A DNA stretch of 64,000 nucleotides from Hevea brasiliensis (taxonomy: Eukaryota > Streptophyta > Magnoliopsida > Malpighiales > Euphorbiaceae): NCBI RefSeq assembly GCF_030052815.1, contig NC_079495.1, positions 44,989,504 through 45,053,503 of the forward strand, in the 5' to 3' direction. Both the position numbers and the translations under genes were made by a program. The notes under the pieces were generated by a model. It ran no database searches. It had not been told where the DNA came from and was given only the letters and a program-made list of their open reading frames with translations. How positions within the stretch are numbered: the first letter of the stretch is position 1; every line of letters begins with the position of its first letter. Shown here piece after piece: positions 60,401 to 64,000 of the stretch.

Positions 60401-61325
60401 CAACGCGGCATTGATCGGAAATTTGTGTCATGGCTTAAGTTGGCAACACTGTGTTCGTAAATTATTTGAATAAATTGTGTTATTATGAGCTTCGATAATT
60501 TGTGAAATAGAGTTTAAATTCTTATGGACATTCACTGTCTTTTGAATTTAACTACGTTTTGATTACTGAGATTTATTGTGATATTGTATTAAATTCCTTA
60601 TGACGTTCATTGTCTTGAATTTAACTATCGTTTTACGTATCCATCATTTATATGATTTATGAATTGTGATTTAAATTGTATTTGGTTAATGTTGTGCACC
60701 ACTGAGACATTGTCTCAACGATAGCTTTTTATTACTGTCGTAGGTAGACAGACAGACAGGGCAGCAGACCAGGCTGTTAGTACCTCCAGTGAGAGATTAC
60801 CGGGTATAATGAGTATACCAACATTTTGCATTTTGTACTGTAATGTATGACCACTGTATGTACATATTGTTTCTGGTTTTGAGCAGTTGTAAATTCAAAT
60901 TGTACCTTGAAGTTGTAAATTAATTATGAGTTATTTTGGCTTGTAAAAATTGTATTATATTTCCTTTATCTCAGTCTTTGAAAAATTACTATGGATTTGA
61001 GTAGAGAAAATGTTGGAGTTGAGATTTGGAAATATACTGAAGTGCTTTTTACAGGTTTTCTGAAGAACTGTTTTATCCAAAATACAGATGGCACTCTGCC
61101 AAAATTTTTACAGAAATTCCAAATAATCCAAATGAGTTAGCTTTTTCACTTCAGTTCACAAAAGTTTTTAACACCTGGAAATAGTGCTCACCACTGTAAA
61201 AGAAGTAAGAAAAGTTTTTAAAATCCCTTGTAGTGTATTTAATGGGTTATCAGTAGACGGAGTTGGTAATTCATTAGGTATACTACGGGATCATGTTATG
61301 CCTTATAGAGGGGTAGGGTGTGACA
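57440..61325 (+). repeat. Gypsy C 3' LTR
   Basis: Near-copy of 51010-54906. The first 180 bases are the same in both; differences then scatter, several being C/T or G/A. The open frame 59654-59854 has no known domain. Confidence 0.94.
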
Positions 61326-62262
61326 AAGGAAGGATACTTTACCTCAAATTCACATTTGGGGCTTCTTGCTCCTCTCCGGCTTGGGTGACATTTAAAAGTG
61401 GTGTTACTATTATACTTGGTCCTTCCATGACCTCTGTCTAGGTTCGTGGTAAATTTCTCTTAGGACAATCTTTCAGACGATGGTCTATGGCCCCACATCT
61501 ATAACAGGCTCCAGTCAATCCCCTACATTCACCTTTGTGCCACTTATTACAATGGCCACATTTTCTTGCTAGTCCTAGTGCACTCACTACTAGTGTTTCT
61601 GGTTAATCTCTTATAGGTATAGGCCTGGGTCTAGATCTCCTACTTTGATCAGATGTCTGACTTAACTGTTCTCTTGGCCTCTTATTACTACACTGTCCAA
61701 ATTTCCTCTTTTGCTAATCACCACTCCTCTTCTGTTCCTCTTCATGAACACAGCTAATATATTTCTTTCTGAACTATATCAGAAAGAATTTCTAAGTTGC
61801 ATCGGCTGGTGGCACTACCTTGGTTACAACATTCCACCACTGATATGCAGCTTCTTGTAACAATGAAACTACACACTCCAAACTCTGTTCTGGTGTGCAA
61901 TGGAGCTGCTGCAGGACTCTTTCAGTCCTTTCTAACCAATACTCAGCCGCTGAAGAATCGTCTTCCTTTCTACCATTGAAATCTACAGCTCCATACTTCC
62001 TAATTTTTCCTAGAGGTGATTTTCGCTGAGGCGGTGGTGGAATAACCCCAGTCATCTATCGAAAGAATTCAGTCATCTGCTCAAACAAGGCCTGTTGGGG
62101 TTGTACAGGCACCTCTTGCACTAGGGGAGTAGGATCTCCCCGATTTCCAATATCACTCCCAGTTGGGATACGGCTTACTACTTCTTCTTCTATTGCCTCT
62201 GCGATTCTGAGTCCATACCTTAACCTAAAATAACTAAGAAAACAGATCTGCATTAGTGTCAC
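61326..62262 (-). pseudogene. gag: Gypsy D gag (broken)
   Basis: On the minus strand gag-like text runs from about 62230 (EAIEEEVVSR) through a proline-rich part (VIPPPPQRKSPLGKIRKYG, 62050) and the core AAEYWLERTERV...EAAYQWWNVV (61960-61810). After FRKKYIS (near 61770) the C-terminal half of the gag core seen in A is missing. Two zinc knuckles follow: CGHCNKWHKGEC (about 61560) and CYRCGAIDHRLKDC (about 61500-61460), with all metal ligands kept. A stop lies at about 61440 and only a few protease-linker residues (EEQEAPNVN) remain before the C insertion. Confidence 0.86.
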
Positions 62263-62340
62263 CTCGACTCATATGAATGCAATGCATGTTATACACACTA
62301 TCCCTTTCCATCTATCTATGCCTAGGAACACCTAAACCGT

Positions 62341-62352
62341 GCTCTGATACCA
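62341..62352 (-). other. Primer-binding site, gypsy D (initiator tRNA-Met)
   Basis: Minus strand TGGTATCAGAGC, five bases after the 5' LTR end, the same spacing as in element A. Confidence 0.9.
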
Positions 62353-62357
62353 ATAAA

Positions 62358-64000
62358 TGTAACACCCCTCACCCGACTACAGTGTAGCTGAGCAACGCGT
62401 GCTACATTCGATGCCGGAGCACCCTAACTTATCTTACTTTATTCCTTTAATAATTTATTCTCATTATATTTTAAAATATAATTATTTATCTAAGGAGAAA
62501 CTGATGGAGTTTCACCTTTTCTAATATCGTTTGGCATATTTTACTATTCACCTATTTGAAATTTTCAGTAATATTTTACAATAAAAATCTCATCAATAAT
62601 TCTTATAATGATCTCATCATTTCATGCATCATCTATATATTTCAATTCTGTCTTCAAACCCATGCAATCTTATTCGTCCTCAAATTACATAATTTACAAA
62701 ATAATTACATAATTTCGTAATTTACATGATATATAAATTAATTACATATGAAAAAGCTAATTTATTAGTTTACATCACATTCCTATTAATTACCTTTTCA
62801 TAATCTACATTTTCATTAATTTACATGATTTGCCAACTAATTACATAAGTTTGTCAACTACAGGATATACAAATAATTTACAATATGCTTAGAATGAACA
62901 AAATACATAACATGTGTAATATGAACTCTATCTACATGCATTGTTGAGGAGGTGACAACCTTGTACACTTCTGACACTTCCGTAAATCTGAACTCCAAAA
63001 ACCCCAGTCAAATGTCCACTGGGTTTTTATCTTCAGTACCTACGCAAAGGAAACAATCCATCGCGCTAAGCATTGCTGCTTAGTGGTGCAACAATATAGC
63101 AAGAAAATAATGTACAAATAAAGGTAGAAATAAACCATAATTCGAATAATTTAGATCTATAATTAATTTAGTTTCTAATATTAACTATCCTTTATCCTGC
63201 CATATTCTTCTTTGGAGGTGCTCAGTTCAGAAATTTGCATTAATAATGTACTAGATACGAATAATCTAAAATTTAAACTTATACTTATATTCTTATATAA
63301 GTCACATTTGTAATGTTATTTAAGTTATAATTCTTCTACTAGTCTTTTTATTACTTCCTTGATACTTTCTAAGTTGTTTATAATCATTTTGTAATATTTA
63401 AAATTTTTAGAACTAATCTAATTTACTTCAGACCCTTCTAAGAAACAAATTTTTGGTGCTAATCTAATTTATTTCAAAACTTCTTACTCATTTATTTGCT
63501 TTCTTGCATTTTTAATTATGAATATTCATAACTTATTTTAATAAATTAGACTGCCCAAGTAATCTATGACAGGCTGACTAAACTGGATAACGGGTCTTTG
63601 GCACTAGACACCATGGTGCCTCGAGCCATCATACCATGGGACGCAGAACGTCAACCATGTATGCAGTCAATATGGCTAAAAAGCCATAATAACACATAAT
63701 CGGGCATAAAAGCCATGAATGCGGGCATAAAGCCATGAATACGGGCATAAAGCCATGAATACAGGCATAAAGCCTTTCATAGTACCGCTAAAACAAAACC
63801 CTATTGGCATGCCAATCTATCCAATCTAACACACGTGTCTAGGCAATACATGGGCACATAGTACCATTAAGAGTTTATATGTTTCATCATTTCATTATAT
63901 TTTTCGTTTTTATTTTTATAGCATTCTAATTTTGTTAATAATGGAAACATAATTTCTAAATTCACATTTCTAGGTAATTTATGCATTTATCATAATATTC
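62358..64000 (-). repeat. Gypsy D 5' LTR, 3' part (runs off window)
   Basis: On the plus strand it starts TGTAACACCCCTCACCCGAC and matches 43076 onward, with about five differences in the first 88 bases. A perfect hairpin (CTAAGCA/TGCTTAG) is at 63066-63083. No gene seen. Confidence 0.92.
63701..63775. repeat. 20-bp tandem repeat in D 5' LTR
   Basis: About 3.6 copies of GGGCATAAAGCCATGAATAC, counterpart of 44419-44493. Confidence 0.9.

Larger units (their letters stand above)
51010..61325 (+). mobile_element. Ty3/gypsy element C, gag-only, youngest full insertion (level 3)
   Basis: LTRs 51010-54906 and 57440-61325 (3897 and 3886 bp), perfect TSD AAGGA (51005-51009, 61326-61330). The two LTRs differ at about 11 positions in the first 1 kb by eye. 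The interior is only about 2.5 kb: primer-binding site, broken gag, a protease fragment, about 0.9 kb with no recognised coding content, and a polypurine tract. RT, RNase H and integrase are absent. The gag and protease text is close to element B. It is likely non-autonomous. Confidence 0.93.
43076..64000 (-). mobile_element. Ty3/gypsy element D, reverse, gag-only (level 2, partial)
   Basis: On the minus strand the element runs from beyond 64000 down to 43076. Its 5' LTR is 62358->64000, its interior is 61326-62357 plus 50842-51009, and its 3' LTR is 50444-50841 plus 43076-46776. Later insertions are C (51010-61325) and a solo LTR (46777-50438). The interior is only about 1.2 kb: gag with zinc knuckles, then a short non-coding stretch and the polypurine tract. 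There is no RT or integrase. The right TSD lies outside the window. Confidence 0.88.

Noticed and set aside
61184..61441. 85-codon open frame on the plus strand
   Set aside because: It spans the end of C's 3' LTR and runs antisense through D's gag, so it is an accident of the insertion.
1..64000. A host gene or a gene cluster hidden between elements
   Set aside because: All intervals are accounted for by LTRs, element interiors and TSDs; no remaining stretch has exon-like coding structure.

Overview
The window is about 64 kb of nested LTR retrotransposons from a plant nuclear genome. It is AT-rich and contains no host gene, rRNA, tRNA or CRISPR array that I can support. Every stretch can be assigned to an LTR, an element interior or a target-site duplication (TSD). 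The plant origin rests on Ty3/gypsy elements with 3-4 kb LTRs, one ending in a Del/Tekay-type chromodomain tail, and on Ty1/copia elements with ~2.1 kb LTRs, all with primer-binding sites matching initiator tRNA-Met. A eudicot is likely; the species cannot be told from the sequence.

Layout by nesting level. Level 0 is a forward gypsy element, 'B', whose 5' LTR is already under way at base 1. The LTR resumes at 35361-36900, its gag/protease/RT run from 36901 to 41464, and the rest lies beyond the window. Level 1 holds three forward copia insertions into B: a full element at 1414-35360 (TSD GTATG) in B's LTR, a solo LTR at 37622-39765 in B's gag, and an LTR starting at 41465 in B's RT. Level 2 holds gypsy insertions into those copia LTRs: full-length element 'A' at 2824-23874 (TSD TAAGC), a solo LTR at 30600-33733, and minus-strand element 'D' from 43076 past the window end. 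Level 3 is a minus-strand copia at 9432-19427 (TSD GATTT) inside A's integrase, a solo gypsy LTR at 46777-50438 (TSD CGAAA) inside D's LTR, and gypsy element 'C' at 51010-61325 (TSD AAGGA) inside D's interior.

Coding state. All gag-pol regions are broken by stops, frameshifts, deletions or insertions. The best preserved are A's reverse transcriptase (a 411-codon open stretch) and the minus-strand copia. C and D carry only gag and protease-edge remnants and look non-autonomous. The order copia, gypsy, copia or gypsy gives a relative time series. C is the youngest by eye, with about 11 substitutions in the first 1 kb of LTR alignment.

The most interesting signals are a hairpin cassette in the gypsy LTRs whose stems change sequence but keep pairing, a 74-bp GT-AG intron-like insertion in A's integrase, degenerate ~200-bp modules repeated within gypsy LTRs, a stop-codon spectrum dominated by CAG/CAA to TAG/TAA, and two gag-only elements. 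I saw no defence, metabolic or other cellular system.
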